64,000 nucleotides of DNA from Tetraselmis striata (taxonomy: Eukaryota > Chlorophyta > Chlorodendrophyceae > Chlorodendrales > Chlorodendraceae), in assembly GCA_006384855.1 (NCBI GenBank), contig VCJN01002909.1:62001-126000 (forward strand), written 5' to 3'. Within the stretch, counting starts at the first letter, position 1, and every line of letters starts with the position of its first letter. Position numbers and translations under genes: made by a program. This document shows positions 48,640-59,377 of the stretch, piece after piece. The notes beneath the pieces are model-generated. The model saw only the letters and a program-made list of their open reading frames with translations, was not told where the DNA came from and searched no databases.

Positions 48640-49710
48640 TCACGGCCGGGCAAGCGCCGGACAGGCCTTTTCGGCCGGCGTGCGCCGCGCGATCAGGCGC
48701 GAAATCGCCACCATCTGCGGGCGGTCGAGACCGTCTTCCGGCTGCACCGACAGGGGATACTCGCCCCACCAGTCGCCCGCCGCCCAGATTGCCCAGCCGG
48801 CCCAGACATCCGGCCGGTCGTTGAGATAGCCGACCATGCGCACCAGCCCCTCGTAGCAATCGGGCCGGGCATGCCCCCCGAACTCGCCGAGGAAGGCGGC
48901 AGTGCCGGTTTCCTCCAGCCACCCCGTCAATCGCTCGATGGCGGTCATCGCATCGTCGACGCGGCTGCAGGCGGTCTTGGTTCCGGAAAAGTCGTCGTCC
49001 ATATACTGGTGAACGTCGAAGACGTAGCGGTCGAGGGGATCGACCACGTCTTTGAGCACCTCGGCGTTGGAGCCGCCCGGCTGCGCGTCGAACCAATGCG
49101 ACGCGCCGGTCCAGATCGTGCCCGGCACCATGACCAGATTGTCGGCGCCCGTCTCCCGGATCGCTGCGATCGCCGCATTGACCGAGGGCAGCCAGTCGCG
49201 CGCGGAGATATTCGACGGTTCGTTCATCAGCAGGAAGACGACATCCTCGCGGCCCTTGTAGCGCGCCGCCAGCCGCCCCCAGAAATCGGCGAAGGCGGAA
49301 GCCGGAACCGCATCGCTGCCGATGAAGGCATCGCGGTATTTCGCGTAATTGTGGGGATCGAGAATGACGGTCAGCCCCATGCCCGTCGCCGTGGCGACCG
49401 TCTCGTCGATCAGGGCCAGTTCGCTGGCGGCAAGCGGCGCGTTCAGCCGGGGCTGCAGGCGCTCCCAGCGAAACGGCAGGCGCACCGCGTTCATGCCCTT
49501 GGCGCGCAGATAGGCAAGCGTCTCCCGGGACGGGTAGATGTAGGTCTTGGCATGAACGCCCGGCAGGTCACCGAATTCGGCGCCAGCCACATTCGCCCCG
49601 CGCAGGCACTCCGCGCCCGCCGGGCCCACCGAAAGGGCCAGGACGAGCGGCAGGACCGCGGCGAAGGAGGCCCGCCTGCGAGCGGAGGACCTTGCGTCAG
49701 GAGCGCGCAT
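48640..49710 (-). CDS. Secreted glycoside hydrolase family 5 (endoglucanase-like)
   Basis: 356 residues with signal peptide (ASFAAVLPLVLALSVGPAGA). GH5 markers: GMNAVRLPFRWERLQP, VVFLLMNEPSNIS (acid/base Glu in NEP), VFDVHQYMDDDFSG, and AFLGEFGGHARPDCYEG (nucleophile Glu). Probably trims the polysaccharide made by this locus, a common role for GH5/GH8 enzymes in such clusters. Overlaps the flippase gene by 14 bases. Confidence 0.88.
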   Translation of the reverse strand: MRAPDARSSARRRASFAAVLPLVLALSVGPAGAECLRGANVAGAEFGDLPGVHAKTYIYPSRETLAYLRAKGMNAVRLPFRWERLQPRLNAPLAASELALIDETVATATGMGLTVILDPHNYAKYRDAFIGSDAVPASAFADFWGRLAARYKGREDVVFLLMNEPSNISARDWLPSVNAAIAAIRETGADNLVMVPGTIWTGASHWFDAQPGGSNAEVLKDVVDPLDRYVFDVHQYMDDDFSGTKTACSRVDDAMTAIERLTGWLEETGTAAFLGEFGGHARPDCYEGLVRMVGYLNDRPDVWAGWAIWAAGDWWGEYPLSVQPEDGLDRPQMVAISRLIARRTPAEKACPALARP

Positions 49711-51094
49711 GGGAGCTTCCCTTGTCCTGGCCAAGGCCAGCGGCGGACGCGGCACCGCCGCCGTCACCGCCGCGATTGCGCCAGACCGCGAAGATCGCGG
49801 TCGCCATGTTGTCGACCTGCCAGTGCCGCATGACCCAGCGACGCGATAGCAGATGCACGATCACCAGCTGCGCCCAGCCGGCGATGGCAACGCCGTCGAG
49901 ACCAAACTGACGCCCGAGAACATACAGCAGGCCGGCATAGAGGATGAAGACGAGGCTGCGCATGCGAAGCAGATAGGATTCGCCACCGCCGATCATCGTC
50001 AGCCAGGTGCCGGGACCGAAAAAGGCGTGGCTGATCGCCGCCAGCGACAAGAGCACCAGCACGTCGAAATGCGGAACGAAGGCGGGATCGAACATGTAGA
50101 GGATGTAGGGCCCCAGGAAATAGAGCATCACGCCGCCGATTGCCGCCAGCGCGAAGCTGCCGGCAGAGAGCATCGCCACCAGTTTCTGGGCGCCGGGGCG
50201 GTCGTCTTCCTGGAATTTCGCCGAAATCAACGGAATGCCGACCGTGTCGATGGCCAGCACCGGCAGGGTCAGCAGCATCGCGATGCGATAGGCCACGAAA
50301 TAGAAGGCGGCGACCTCCAGCCCGATGGTGATGCCGATCAGGATCGTTTCCAGATAGGAGGACGCGGCGTTGAAAAAGCCGTTGGCGCTGAAGTTGAGCG
50401 TCTCCGCGTTCCAGCGCCGCCAGGGCACGCTTTCCCGCGTCGGCGCCGAGCGGGACAGAAAGCCGAGCCCCTCCTGGCGAACGAAGACGACCGCCTGATA
50501 GCCGACCATCAGGAACAGCAGGCCCGTGACGATCTCGGTCGCGGCCGCGCCGCTCACGAGCAGCCCCGCATAGGCGAGCGCCGGCAGGGTGACCGCCGAC
50601 AACAGCCGCCACAGGTTCTCGCGCGGAACCAGCGCCATCACGATCTGCCCGTGGATGCGGAAGTAGTTCTGGAGGTATTCGCTCAAGGTGAAGACCGCAC
50701 CGAACAGAAGCGCGATCGGGAGCGAATTGTAGGGTTCCGCCAACCGGTCGGAGAAGATCCAGACCACCACCGCGGCCAGGAGCTGAACGCCGGTGCCGAA
50801 GGCCAGCCAGATCGCGTTGACGAAAAAAATTGCCTGATTGCTGTCGCCGGGGACGTGATCCTTCAGCCGGAAATGCTTCACCAGGAGCACGGGCTGACCG
50901 AAGGTGAAGATCAGGCCGAGCGACGTGCCGACGGAAAACAGGAAGATGTAAAGACCGTATTCCGCCGTTTCCAGCGAATGACTGGCAGCGAACAGGACAG
51001 CAAAGCTCAAGATCGTGCTGCCGAAGCGGCTGAACAGCGACCAGAACAGCCGCTTGAAGCCCTTGCCGGCAATCAGCGTGCGGATCCGCTTCAC
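49697..51094 (-). CDS. Polysaccharide flippase, Wzx/MATE-like family
   Basis: 465 residues with about 12 to 14 membrane helices; GSTILSFAVLFAASHSLETA, YGLYIFLFSVGTSLGLIFTF and the polar loops of Wzx exporters. Moves lipid-linked repeat units across the inner membrane. Coupled to the glycosyltransferase upstream by a four-base overlap (51091-51094). Confidence 0.87.
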   Translation of the reverse strand: MKRIRTLIAGKGFKRLFWSLFSRFGSTILSFAVLFAASHSLETAEYGLYIFLFSVGTSLGLIFTFGQPVLLVKHFRLKDHVPGDSNQAIFFVNAIWLAFGTGVQLLAAVVVWIFSDRLAEPYNSLPIALLFGAVFTLSEYLQNYFRIHGQIVMALVPRENLWRLLSAVTLPALAYAGLLVSGAAATEIVTGLLFLMVGYQAVVFVRQEGLGFLSRSAPTRESVPWRRWNAETLNFSANGFFNAASSYLETILIGITIGLEVAAFYFVAYRIAMLLTLPVLAIDTVGIPLISAKFQEDDRPGAQKLVAMLSAGSFALAAIGGVMLYFLGPYILYMFDPAFVPHFDVLVLLSLAAISHAFFGPGTWLTMIGGGESYLLRMRSLVFILYAGLLYVLGRQFGLDGVAIAGWAQLVIVHLLSRRWVMRHWQVDNMATAIFAVWRNRGGDGGGAASAAGLGQDKGSSHARS

Positions 51095-52314
51095 AGCGCC
51101 ACCTCGCGATGCGGCGCGGGCGCCTGTCTGGCGTGCCGGCGCAAGGTGTCTTCGAGAAACGCCGTATAGAGAGCGGCGATACGCGGACGCAGATAGCTCT
51201 GCGCGCTTTCAAGCGCCCCCAAGGACAAATGCTCATAAAGATCGGGAGCGGCGGAAAGCCGTCTCAGACTGTCGGCGAGCGCATCCGCATCGCCCGGCGC
51301 AAACAGCAGGCCGTTGTGCCCGGGCTCGACCGTTTCGGCAATCCCGCCAAGGTCGGAGCCGATGACGGGAACCGCATGCGCGAAGGCCTCGACCGCCACC
51401 CGGCCGAACGCCTCGCGGCCGATCGAGGGGAAGACCAGCACGTCGACCTCGGGAAAGAAGGCTTGCGGATCGGCCCAACCCCAAAAGCGGGTCCTGTCCC
51501 TTGGAAACTGCGCCCGGAGCGCCTTTTCGTCGTCCGCAGTGCCGGTGCCGGCCACATGAAACTCCAGCGCGCAATCGCCGAGCCGCTCCGCCGCACGGCC
51601 AAGAACATCGAGCCCCTTGAACCGCGTGTGGACCCCCAGGAAGCCAACCCGCATTGCCCGCTTCGAAGGCGCCGTGCGCGGCACCGTCGCGGCGATCTCC
51701 TTGATCGCTCCGGGAATGCGCCGGGTCAAGGCATTGGGAAAATAGCCGCGCTCGACGTGCCGTGAGATCACGTCGCGGGTCTCGCCGCAGACACCGTCGA
51801 CATAGCGGGTGAAATACTTCTTGCCGAGAGACGCCATCCAGCAGGTCGTGCACTGGCCGTCGCAATTGCGCCCGTTCTTCTGCATCACGCCGCGCCAGCA
51901 CATCAGAAAGGCGCTTCTGAGCGTATGGGCGACCGGGACGCCGAGCGAGCGGGCAGCGGCCCAGGAGGCGACATTGATGTTTTCGATGCTGTCGGTCAGC
52001 AGGATGTCCGGAGCGAATGCGCGGATCTCGCGACGCATGGCGGCATAGGCGCGCGGATTGCCGTTTTCCAGCGCATGCCAGGCGAGTTTCTTCCAGGCCG
52101 GCCGCGGACGCCGGTAATTCCAGTAGACATTCGTCGGTCGGATCCGGTGCACCTCGATGCCCTCGAGCGTATCATGCTCCGCGGCATCGGCCGTGTTGAT
52201 CACGCGCAGATCATGTCCCTCTTCCTGCAGCATCTTTGCCAGCAGCAGGGCGGAAATCGGGCCGCCGCCATCGACGAAGGGCGGGAATGCGGCACAGGCC
52301 ATCAGGACGCGCAT
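51091..52314 (-). CDS. Glycosyltransferase family 4
   Basis: 407 residues: VLMACAAFPPFVDGGGPISA, MRVGFLGVHTRFKGLDVLGR, FPSIGREAFGRVAVEAFAHA with the E-x7-E motif. Contains a cysteine group QKNGRNCDGQCTTCWM in the middle, as in a subset of rhizobial GT4 enzymes. First gene of the minus polysaccharide unit that runs to 46854. Confidence 0.87.
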   Translation of the reverse strand: MRVLMACAAFPPFVDGGGPISALLLAKMLQEEGHDLRVINTADAAEHDTLEGIEVHRIRPTNVYWNYRRPRPAWKKLAWHALENGNPRAYAAMRREIRAFAPDILLTDSIENINVASWAAARSLGVPVAHTLRSAFLMCWRGVMQKNGRNCDGQCTTCWMASLGKKYFTRYVDGVCGETRDVISRHVERGYFPNALTRRIPGAIKEIAATVPRTAPSKRAMRVGFLGVHTRFKGLDVLGRAAERLGDCALEFHVAGTGTADDEKALRAQFPRDRTRFWGWADPQAFFPEVDVLVFPSIGREAFGRVAVEAFAHAVPVIGSDLGGIAETVEPGHNGLLFAPGDADALADSLRRLSAAPDLYEHLSLGALESAQSYLRPRIAALYTAFLEDTLRRHARQAPAPHREVAL

Positions 52315-52684
52315 GTGACTATGAAGCTTTCTTGTGGATTTGGGCCATTCAGCTACGACCGCCCTGAACCGTATCGGGCATTCCTTAACCTGCCGTGTTC
52401 CAGACCGTCGACACCGCCACCCGGCGCGCCGCATTGCGAGATCGGTCTAAACGGACGGTTAACGCGTGAACCGCAGGCAAACGCACCCGAGCGTCGCCGC
52501 TCCGCACCAATTGGCGCATTCACGCGTTGAAACTTGGTTTACCATACGCGCAGGATCCGAACGGACCATAGGCATTTCAACCGGATGTTCATGCCGGCGG
52601 ACCTAGGATCGAACCCGACCGTGCCTCAAAGACGCTGGACGTGTGGCGATACCGGTTCAAATCGAAGGACGAAAGCCGAACCTC
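52315..52684. promoter_or_regulatory. Divergent polysaccharide promoter region with inverted repeat
   Basis: 370 bases without a gene between divergent polysaccharide genes. AACGCGTGAA (52461-52470) and TTCACGCGTT (52519-52528) are a perfect 10-base inverted repeat 48 bases apart, candidate paired operator. GGTTAAC overlaps the first. Confidence 0.45.
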
Positions 52685-53795
52685 ATGGCCCCGCTTGCGA
52701 CTGTCACTCCCCGTCTGAGCCTTGCCGAACGCGCAAGGCGCGGCATCAAGACGGCCGGCCTGCGCCTGTTGCGGGCCAGCGGACTGCCGGGAGTGGTCGG
52801 GCGCATCTACGGCGGGCGCGGCGTGATCCTGATGTTTCCACGATTTCACGCCGGACCCGAAGGCCGATCTCGACCAGGGCTGCAAGAGCGCCGACTTCGA
52901 GCGGATTCTCAAGGACCTGCGCGGCAGCGGCCGCGACATCGTCACGATGGACGAGGCGCTTAAGCGGCTGGACGACCCGCAAACGCGCCCCTTTGCCGTT
53001 CTGACCTTCGACGACGGCTATCGCTCCAACATCGACATCGCGCTGCCGATGCTTGAACGCCACCACGCGCCGGCGACGATCTTCGTGCCGACGGAAATGG
53101 TGACGCGCACGATCAACGCCTGGTGGCTGGGCCTGAAACATCTGTTCCTCGACAACGACCGCGTCGAGATCGAGCCGATGGGCGTCCGGTTTTCCTGCCC
53201 CGACCGCGCGACCAAGACCGCCGCGTTGCGCCGCGCAACCGCCTGGGTCTGGGAGGATTTTCACAGAGCGGATGTGCTCGCACCGACCTTTGCAAAACAT
53301 GGCGTGTCGCTGCCGGACATCGTCGAGGCACGTGCCTTCGACGAAGCCGAGATGGTGGAGATCGACCGTCACCCGCTTATCGAGATCGGCGCCCACACCA
53401 CCACCCACCGCGCGCTCGCGCTGCTGGATGGGGAGAGCGTGCGCCGCGACATCCTCGACAACAAGACCTATCTGGAAGACCGCCTGGGCCGGGACGTGGG
53501 CTATTTCGCCTATCCCTATGGCGCCCCGTCGATCAGCGGCCGGCGCGAAGCGGAGATCGTGCGGACCGCCGGTTTCCGCAGTGCCGTGACGACGACGGCC
53601 GGCTGCCTGTTTCCCTCCCACCTCGACGAGCGCTTCCTCCTGCCCCGGCAAAACGGCGAATATACCGACGACAGCGCGGCCTATACCGCCTGCGGCGTGA
53701 ACGGGCTTTTCCGCGCCATCGCGACGCGGGGCGGAGACCCGGTCGCGGTCGGCCCCGGAGCCTGCCGCTTCGCGGCGACGGGAGCACGCGGATGA
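52685..53795 (+). CDS. Polysaccharide deacetylase (NodB/CE4 family)
   Basis: About 370 residues. The metal site is present: FAVLTFDDGYRSNIDIALP (D-D) and EIGAHTTTHRALALL (H-x3-H), with SGRREAEIVRTAGFRSAVTT later. Removes N-acetyl or other acyl groups from sugars. One extra C near 52837 breaks the frame at ILMF-HDF; without it the NodB start VILMFHDFTPD reads through. No signal peptide. The stop overlaps the next start (ATGA). Confidence 0.87.
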
Positions 53796-54974
53796 AACCG
53801 GCGGATATCGCCCCTCCTGCCCCGGCGGATGCCGACCCCGACGCGTCGCCGTTTCGCGACGCGGTGCTCGTTCATGTGGTGCGGCAATACAAGCCGAGCG
53901 TCGGCGGACTGGAGGATTTCGTCGCAAGTCTCGTGGCGCGCCAGCGCGGCCGGTTCCGGCGCATCCGCATCATCACCTGCGACCGGCTGTTTCGCGGCGA
54001 CGGCAGCAAGCTTGCCAAACGCGAAATCATCGACGGCGCGGAAGTGGTGCGGCTGCCGTACATCGGCTCGACGCGTTACCCCATTTGCACGGGCGTCCTG
54101 TCGGAGCTTGCGGATGCCGATCTGGTGCATGTGCATGCCATCGACTTCTTCTTCGATGCGCTGGCCTTCACCCGCCGGCTGCACCGCAAACCGCTGGTCG
54201 CAACGACCCATGGCGGTTTCTTCCACAGCCCCGACTATCGGCTGCTCAAGCGGATCTGGTTCCGCTCGATCACCAAGGCGGGCGGCCCGACGCTACGGTG
54301 CGCTCGCCTGCTGCAGCGAAAGCGACTACGCGCGCTTCGCCCGCATTGCGCCCGACAAGGTGCGGCTGATCGAAAACGGCGTCGACATCGAGAAGTTCGC
54401 CGGCGCCGGGTCGCCGGCACCGGCGAAGTCGCTGATCACCATCGGCCGCCTGGCCCACAACAAGCGCGTCGACCTGCTGCTCGACACGATGGCGCGGCTC
54501 GTCGCCAGCGACCCGGACTGGCGACTGTCCATCGTCGGCACGCCGTTCGACTGGAGCCGGGACGACATCGCGGCGATGATCGCGGACCGCGGCCTTACCG
54601 GCAACGTCGATCTGCACGTCGGTCCGAGCGATGCGGAAATGCGCGACCTGCTCGGCAAGGCCAGCCTGTTCGTCAGCGCCTCGCGCCATGAAGGTTTCGG
54701 CATCGCGCTGATCGAGGCGATGAGCGCGGGCCTGTCGAGCGTGGTGGAGGGCAATGACGCCTTCGCCGCCTTCGCACAGAAGCACAGCGGCATCACGCTC
54801 TGCGATTACGGCGATCCGGACAGCACGGCGGAGGCGATCCGTGCCGCTTTCGCGGTCATCGAAACCGATCCGCAAGCAGCGCGCGACACCGCCATCGCGC
54901 AGGCGCAAGCCTATTCCTGGGATGCAACGGCCCTGCGCTACGAGGCGCTGTACCGGGAGGTTCTGGGGCGCTGA
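53792..54974 (+). CDS. Glycosyltransferase family 4
   Basis: About 393 residues: VRQYKPSVGGLEDFVASLVA, LIENGVDIEKFAG, LITIGRLAHNKRVDLLLDTM, SASRHEGFGIALIEAMSAGL (E-x7-E). A single-base shift near 54285 breaks the frame; each side is clearly GT4. Ends convergent with the polymerase gene, overlapping by 37 bases. Confidence 0.87.
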
Positions 54975-56284
54975 AGCGGCCGTGAAGGCGCCTTCGGCTC
55001 CGGTGAGGCGGCCGGCGTGTCCGCCGCAAACCCCCTCCAGACATCGGTCGCGCCGACGCACAGCCACAGCAGAGCCGCCGTCTTGATCGAATAGAGCGAG
55101 TTCGACACCACCATCAGCAGGCTGATGTAGGTCACCACCAGCGCGCGAAAGCGCCAGGCATCGCTTGAGCGCACCGGCACGAAGACGAAGGCGGTCCACA
55201 TGGCGACCACGCCGATCAGGCCGAACTGGTGCAGCGTATAGGCATAGCCGCTGTCGTCGAGAAACGTCTCCACCCCGGAAATGCCGAACAGGCCGGCGAG
55301 ATCGAGCTTGAGAAAGAGACGCGCGGAATGGAACCAGCGTCCGCCGAGGTTGTCCTGCCAGCTGACCTGGGTGGTCGACAGACCGTAGAGCACCAGCAGC
55401 AGCGCGAACATCGCCGGAACCAGCCACCAGACGACGCGCGGCACGAAGCGATAGACCAGGAAGGCCGCGAAGAAGGCAATGCACACGAAGAGGCCGAAGC
55501 GGGCGTCGCCCAGGATGATCACCGTGGCGGAGGCGGCAAACAGCAGCTTGCGACGGGCCATGTCCTTGCGAAACAGCGCCCACATGCCCAGAAACGCGCC
55601 GAAGTTGCCCATCGACACCGGCTCCAGGAACACCGACGACACGCGGTGAATGCCGAGAAACGGGAAGAAATTCCGCCCTTCCGGGCGAATTCCGCTGATG
55701 AAGAGGTCTGAGCCTTCGGTGAAATTGTCGCCGGCGTTGATGGTGCCGCGGGCGATGTAATAGTCGTTGATGTTGATGTTGGCGAGGAAGATGTCGAGCA
55801 GGAAATACTCGAACAGGCCGACGGCGATGACAATCCCCGCGCAGGCAAGCACCAGCTTGTCGACCGAGCGGATGTCACGCACCCCGCGGCCGAGAAAATA
55901 GAAGCAGATCGGAATCAGCCCGTCGCGGATCCCCTTCAGGTCGAGCTCCGGCCGCATCGCCAGGATCAGCGCCATATAGGTCAGATAGATCGTCAGCACG
56001 ACGTAGAGATCGACCCGCCGGTCGAGCGCCAGCAGGAAGCCGACGCCGATCAAGAGCACTTCCACGAGCATCACATGGCTTGCCGAGATCCCGGTCACCC
56101 GCGTGTTGACGAACGCCAGGAAGCAGTTGAACACCAGCGCCGCGATCACGATGGCAAAGACCGACCGCAGCCACAGGTCATAGGTGTCCGCACGCACGAC
56201 GAAGGGCGAGAAGCCTGGCGGAAGCGACGCCGCGCGCGACACAGGCGCGGACGCCGGCGGGTGATCAGGCTGCGAGCGCCACAT
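54938..56284 (-). CDS. O-antigen/exopolysaccharide polymerase or ligase-like membrane protein
   Basis: 448 residues, about 11 helices with a large periplasmic loop containing GIRPEGRNFFPFLGIHRVSS, characteristic of Wzy/WaaL-like proteins. Starts MWRSQPDHPPASAPVSRAAS, C-terminus is a Pro/Arg-rich tail. Overlaps the chain-length gene start region by 20 bases (56265-56284). Confidence 0.83.
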   Translation of the reverse strand: MWRSQPDHPPASAPVSRAASLPPGFSPFVVRADTYDLWLRSVFAIVIAALVFNCFLAFVNTRVTGISASHVMLVEVLLIGVGFLLALDRRVDLYVVLTIYLTYMALILAMRPELDLKGIRDGLIPICFYFLGRGVRDIRSVDKLVLACAGIVIAVGLFEYFLLDIFLANININDYYIARGTINAGDNFTEGSDLFISGIRPEGRNFFPFLGIHRVSSVFLEPVSMGNFGAFLGMWALFRKDMARRKLLFAASATVIILGDARFGLFVCIAFFAAFLVYRFVPRVVWWLVPAMFALLLVLYGLSTTQVSWQDNLGGRWFHSARLFLKLDLAGLFGISGVETFLDDSGYAYTLHQFGLIGVVAMWTAFVFVPVRSSDAWRFRALVVTYISLLMVVSNSLYSIKTAALLWLCVGATDVWRGFAADTPAASPEPKAPSRPLQRPRTSRYSAS

Positions 56285-58332
56285 TGCCGATCATCCTGTC
56301 CTGCCACGGCTGCAGCAGCGTCAATGTCCTGTCGAGATCCTGACGCGAGGTCTGCCCGAGGTGGGTGACGAGCAGGATCGCGTCACTCTGCCCGAGCAGG
56401 ACCGGCAGATAGGGATTGGACAAGGCGGAACCGCCGTCGATCAATAGGAACTCATCCTCGCCGGCGCCGATCTGGTCGTCTCCGGGAACATGGGCATGTC
56501 CATCCAGACGCTCCACCGTGAAGGGCGACGCTGCCGCGCCCGCACGCAGTGCCGCCGGCGCGAAGCCATCCTCCTGAAGCGCGGGCCCGGCCCGCCGCCG
56601 GCTGGACAGGCGTGTGCGCTTCGGCTCCCGCGTGGTCAGCATCTCGCGCCGCGGCGCACTCAAGGCCGCATTCGCATCGGTGCGCGCAAGCAACACCTCT
56701 TCGCCCATGTCGTAAAGACCGCTGGCGATTGCCCGCACCAGCGGCGACAGCGCCGCCTCCTCGCCGGCGGAGACCACAAGGATATTGGCCGGACGTTCCT
56801 CCGCGAAGGCATGGCGCAAGGCATAGGCAACGCGCGCAACGGCAAGCTGGCGCTCGGACGTGCGGGTCGCGGAGGTCTCGCCCGGCATGAAGCGCGCCAG
56901 GCGCGCGGTCCCCTTGCCGCTTCCGGGCGCACTCAGCCTGGCGATCAGCGGAACGCCGGTGCGTTCCACCAGTTCCCGGTCCGACCCGAGCTTGCCGTTG
57001 ATCATCTCCCAGCCAACGCTGCCCGCAGCGGCGAGCGCGAAGCCGAAGACGGCGGCGGCGGCCAGGACGATCAGGCCCGACGGTCCGTTCGACTTCAGCG
57101 GCGCCACCGCACGCGAGATAATCCGCGAATTGCTGGTGTCGATTTCCTGCTGTTCCTGAAGTTCATTGGCCCTGCTCAGGAACGAATTATACACCGCTCC
57201 GAGCGACGAGGCCTCGTTCTCAAGCTGGCGGAGGCGGATCTGCGAGCGGCTCTGGTCGACGTTTGGTCGAGGCGAGCCGGTCCGCCTCGCCTTTCAGCGC
57301 CGTGACATTCGCCAGCGCGCGCTGCAGGTCACTGTCGACCGACCGGCGCACCCGCGACAGTTCATCGGCAATCAGGCGGCGGGTGTTGTCGAGCTGCGAG
57401 CGCAATTCGCGCAGTTGCGGATGGTTGGCGCCAAGCGTGGTTGCCGCCTGCGCCTCGCGCTCGGCGATCCGGGCAAACTGCACCCGCAAGGATCCAAGGG
57501 TCGTGGTCTGGAGATTGGCGGGCAGACCGCCGGCCTCAATGTCCGTCACGGTCAGTGTCTTGAGCAGATCCGCGTTCGATTTCGCCCGCTCCAGATCCAC
57601 CCGCGCCTGGGTCAGTTGGGTGTTGATGTCCTGAAGCTGCTGATCGACCACGAGACCGCGCTGGCCGGTGCTGATCAGCCCGTTCTCGGCCCGAAACGTC
57701 TCGACGGCCGCCTCGGCCGCCTCGACGCGAGTCTTCAGGTCGGCCGCCTGTTCCTGCAGCGCGACGCTGGCGCGCAAGGTGGCATCCGCCCGCGACCGCC
57801 GCGCCTCGTCGAGATAGGCGCGCGCCGCCTCATTGGCGATCGCGGCCGCCGCGAAGCGATCGGGGTGACGCATGATGATGTTGATGACGAAAGCCTTCTC
57901 CACGCGGACCGCCTGCAGGCGGTCCTTCAGGCCGGCGATCGCGGCGGCGCGAATGTCTTCTTCGGTCGGCGTCGGCGCGCCCCGGCCAAGCAACCGCGAC
58001 AGCAATCCGCCGCCGGGCAGCTTGGTGATTGCGGGGTCGTCCGTCAGGTCGAGGCGCTCGACGACGTCCTCCAGAACCGCCTGGGAGAGAATCACATAGG
58101 TCTGACTGTCGACGGCGAGACGCTGCAGGGCATCGCCATTGTCGCGGGCGAGAATGTCGTTGCCGACGATCTGCAGACCGCGCGGCTCGATCAACAGCTC
58201 CGCGCTGGCGCTGTACTGCGGCGTCTTGAGCGCGAGAAATCCGAGCGCCAGCGTCGTCATCACGGCCGGCAGGACAAACAGCCATCCGATCCGTTTCCGC
58301 AAGATGCCGGGAATCTGGTAGATGTCGATCAT
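56265..58332 (-). CDS. Wzz/ExoP-type chain-length protein with degenerate kinase domain
   Basis: About 688 residues. Starts MIDIYQIPGILRKRIGWLFV with the first TM helix, Wzz domain (PQYSASAELLIEPRGLQIVG), long coiled coil, second TM (LIVLAAAAVFGFALAAAG), then a BY-kinase-like domain. The P-loop position reads VVSAGEEAALSPLV, lacking GKS/T, while the Walker B-like LLIDGGSAL remains, so it should not phosphorylate. One extra A near 57262 breaks the frame. Works with Wzx/Wzy to set polymer length. The start has 223 bases to the divergent wecG-like gene. Confidence 0.85.
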
Positions 58333-58555
58333 GGTCGCGCGCCGCCTGGACAATCCCGCGGGCCACCACTCGGTCAGCCCCGGACGAAAAGTAACATGCC
58401 CCCAGCAATGCCCGAACATGGTTAACAATTCGCAAGTCCGCGCAAGCGTCTGAACGCCAACCAACCTTTCACACTGTAGCACGATTGTTCTGCAGATTAG
58501 CATCTGGTTCGCACTTGGTGCCTATGCTGCGACGCGCATCACGAGAGCGAGGGTC

Positions 58556-59341
58556 ATGAGCAACGAGCGTCAAACCGAACACGCATCCCAGCCGCCGGCG
58601 CAGGTTCGCATCGGCCCGGTTGCCGTGGCCAGACTGACACAGGCGCAAGCCATTCAAGAGCTCTTGGCGCATGTGCCGGACGGTCCGGCGCTGCGCGTCG
58701 CCTTCGCCAATGCGCATGGTCTGCTGCTGGCGATGGACGACCCGAAATTCGCGCAAACGCTCGACGGCTTTCTCGTTCTCAACGACGGGATCGGCGCGGA
58801 AATCGGCGCCAGGCTCCTCACCGGCGAAGGCTTTCCAGACAATCTCAACGGCACCGACTTCGTGCCCGCCCTGCTCGCCGCGGCCCCGTCGGGAACGCGC
58901 GTCTATCTGCTTGGCGCAAAGCCGGAAATCGTCGCGCGCGCGGCCGAAGAATTCGCTGCCGCATACCCCGGAATTGTAATCTGCGGCCATCGCGACGGCT
59001 ATTTCGGTCCCGACGCCCACGCGGAAATCATCGCCGGCATAAATGCGGCCGCCCCCGACATCCTGCTGGTCGCCATGGGAAACCCGAAACAGGAACATCT
59101 CATCGAGACGCTGGCCCCCTCCCTCGACGTCCCGCTCATGCTGGGTGTCGGCGCATTGTTCGACTTCACCGCCGGCGAGGTCGCGCGCGCGCCTACGGCC
59201 ATGCGCAAATACGGGCTGGAATGGGTCTTTCGTTTCCTGCAGGAGCCGAAACGCCTCGGCGGACGCTACACGCTGGGCGTCGTGCGCTATCTGTGGAAGA
59301 TCGGCGGCCTGTGGATTTCGTCCCGCTTCGCCCGCAGCTAG
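58556..59341 (+). CDS. WecG/TagA/CpsF family glycosyltransferase
   Basis: 261 residues, GT26. VLNDGIGAEIGARLLTGEGF with the conserved Asp, GTRVYLLGAKPEIVARAAEE, LVAMGNPKQEHLIETLAPSL, VGALFDFTAGEVARAP. Adds ManNAc-type or similar sugars to lipid-linked intermediates. A monomeric polyprenyl-phosphate primase is not seen in the window. The C-terminal membrane-association tail is present. Confidence 0.88.
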   Translation: MSNERQTEHASQPPAQVRIGPVAVARLTQAQAIQELLAHVPDGPALRVAFANAHGLLLAMDDPKFAQTLDGFLVLNDGIGAEIGARLLTGEGFPDNLNGTDFVPALLAAAPSGTRVYLLGAKPEIVARAAEEFAAAYPGIVICGHRDGYFGPDAHAEIIAGINAAAPDILLVAMGNPKQEHLIETLAPSLDVPLMLGVGALFDFTAGEVARAPTAMRKYGLEWVFRFLQEPKRLGGRYTLGVVRYLWKIGGLWISSRFARS

Positions 59342-59377
59342 TCCCCCTCCCTGATCCCGACCTGACCCTAAAGACCC

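Noticed and set aside
40828-58425. GGTTAAC occurrences upstream of several genes as a CtrA-type regulon
   Set aside because: None shows the full TTAA-N7-TTAA spacing, and the core is too short to separate from chance.
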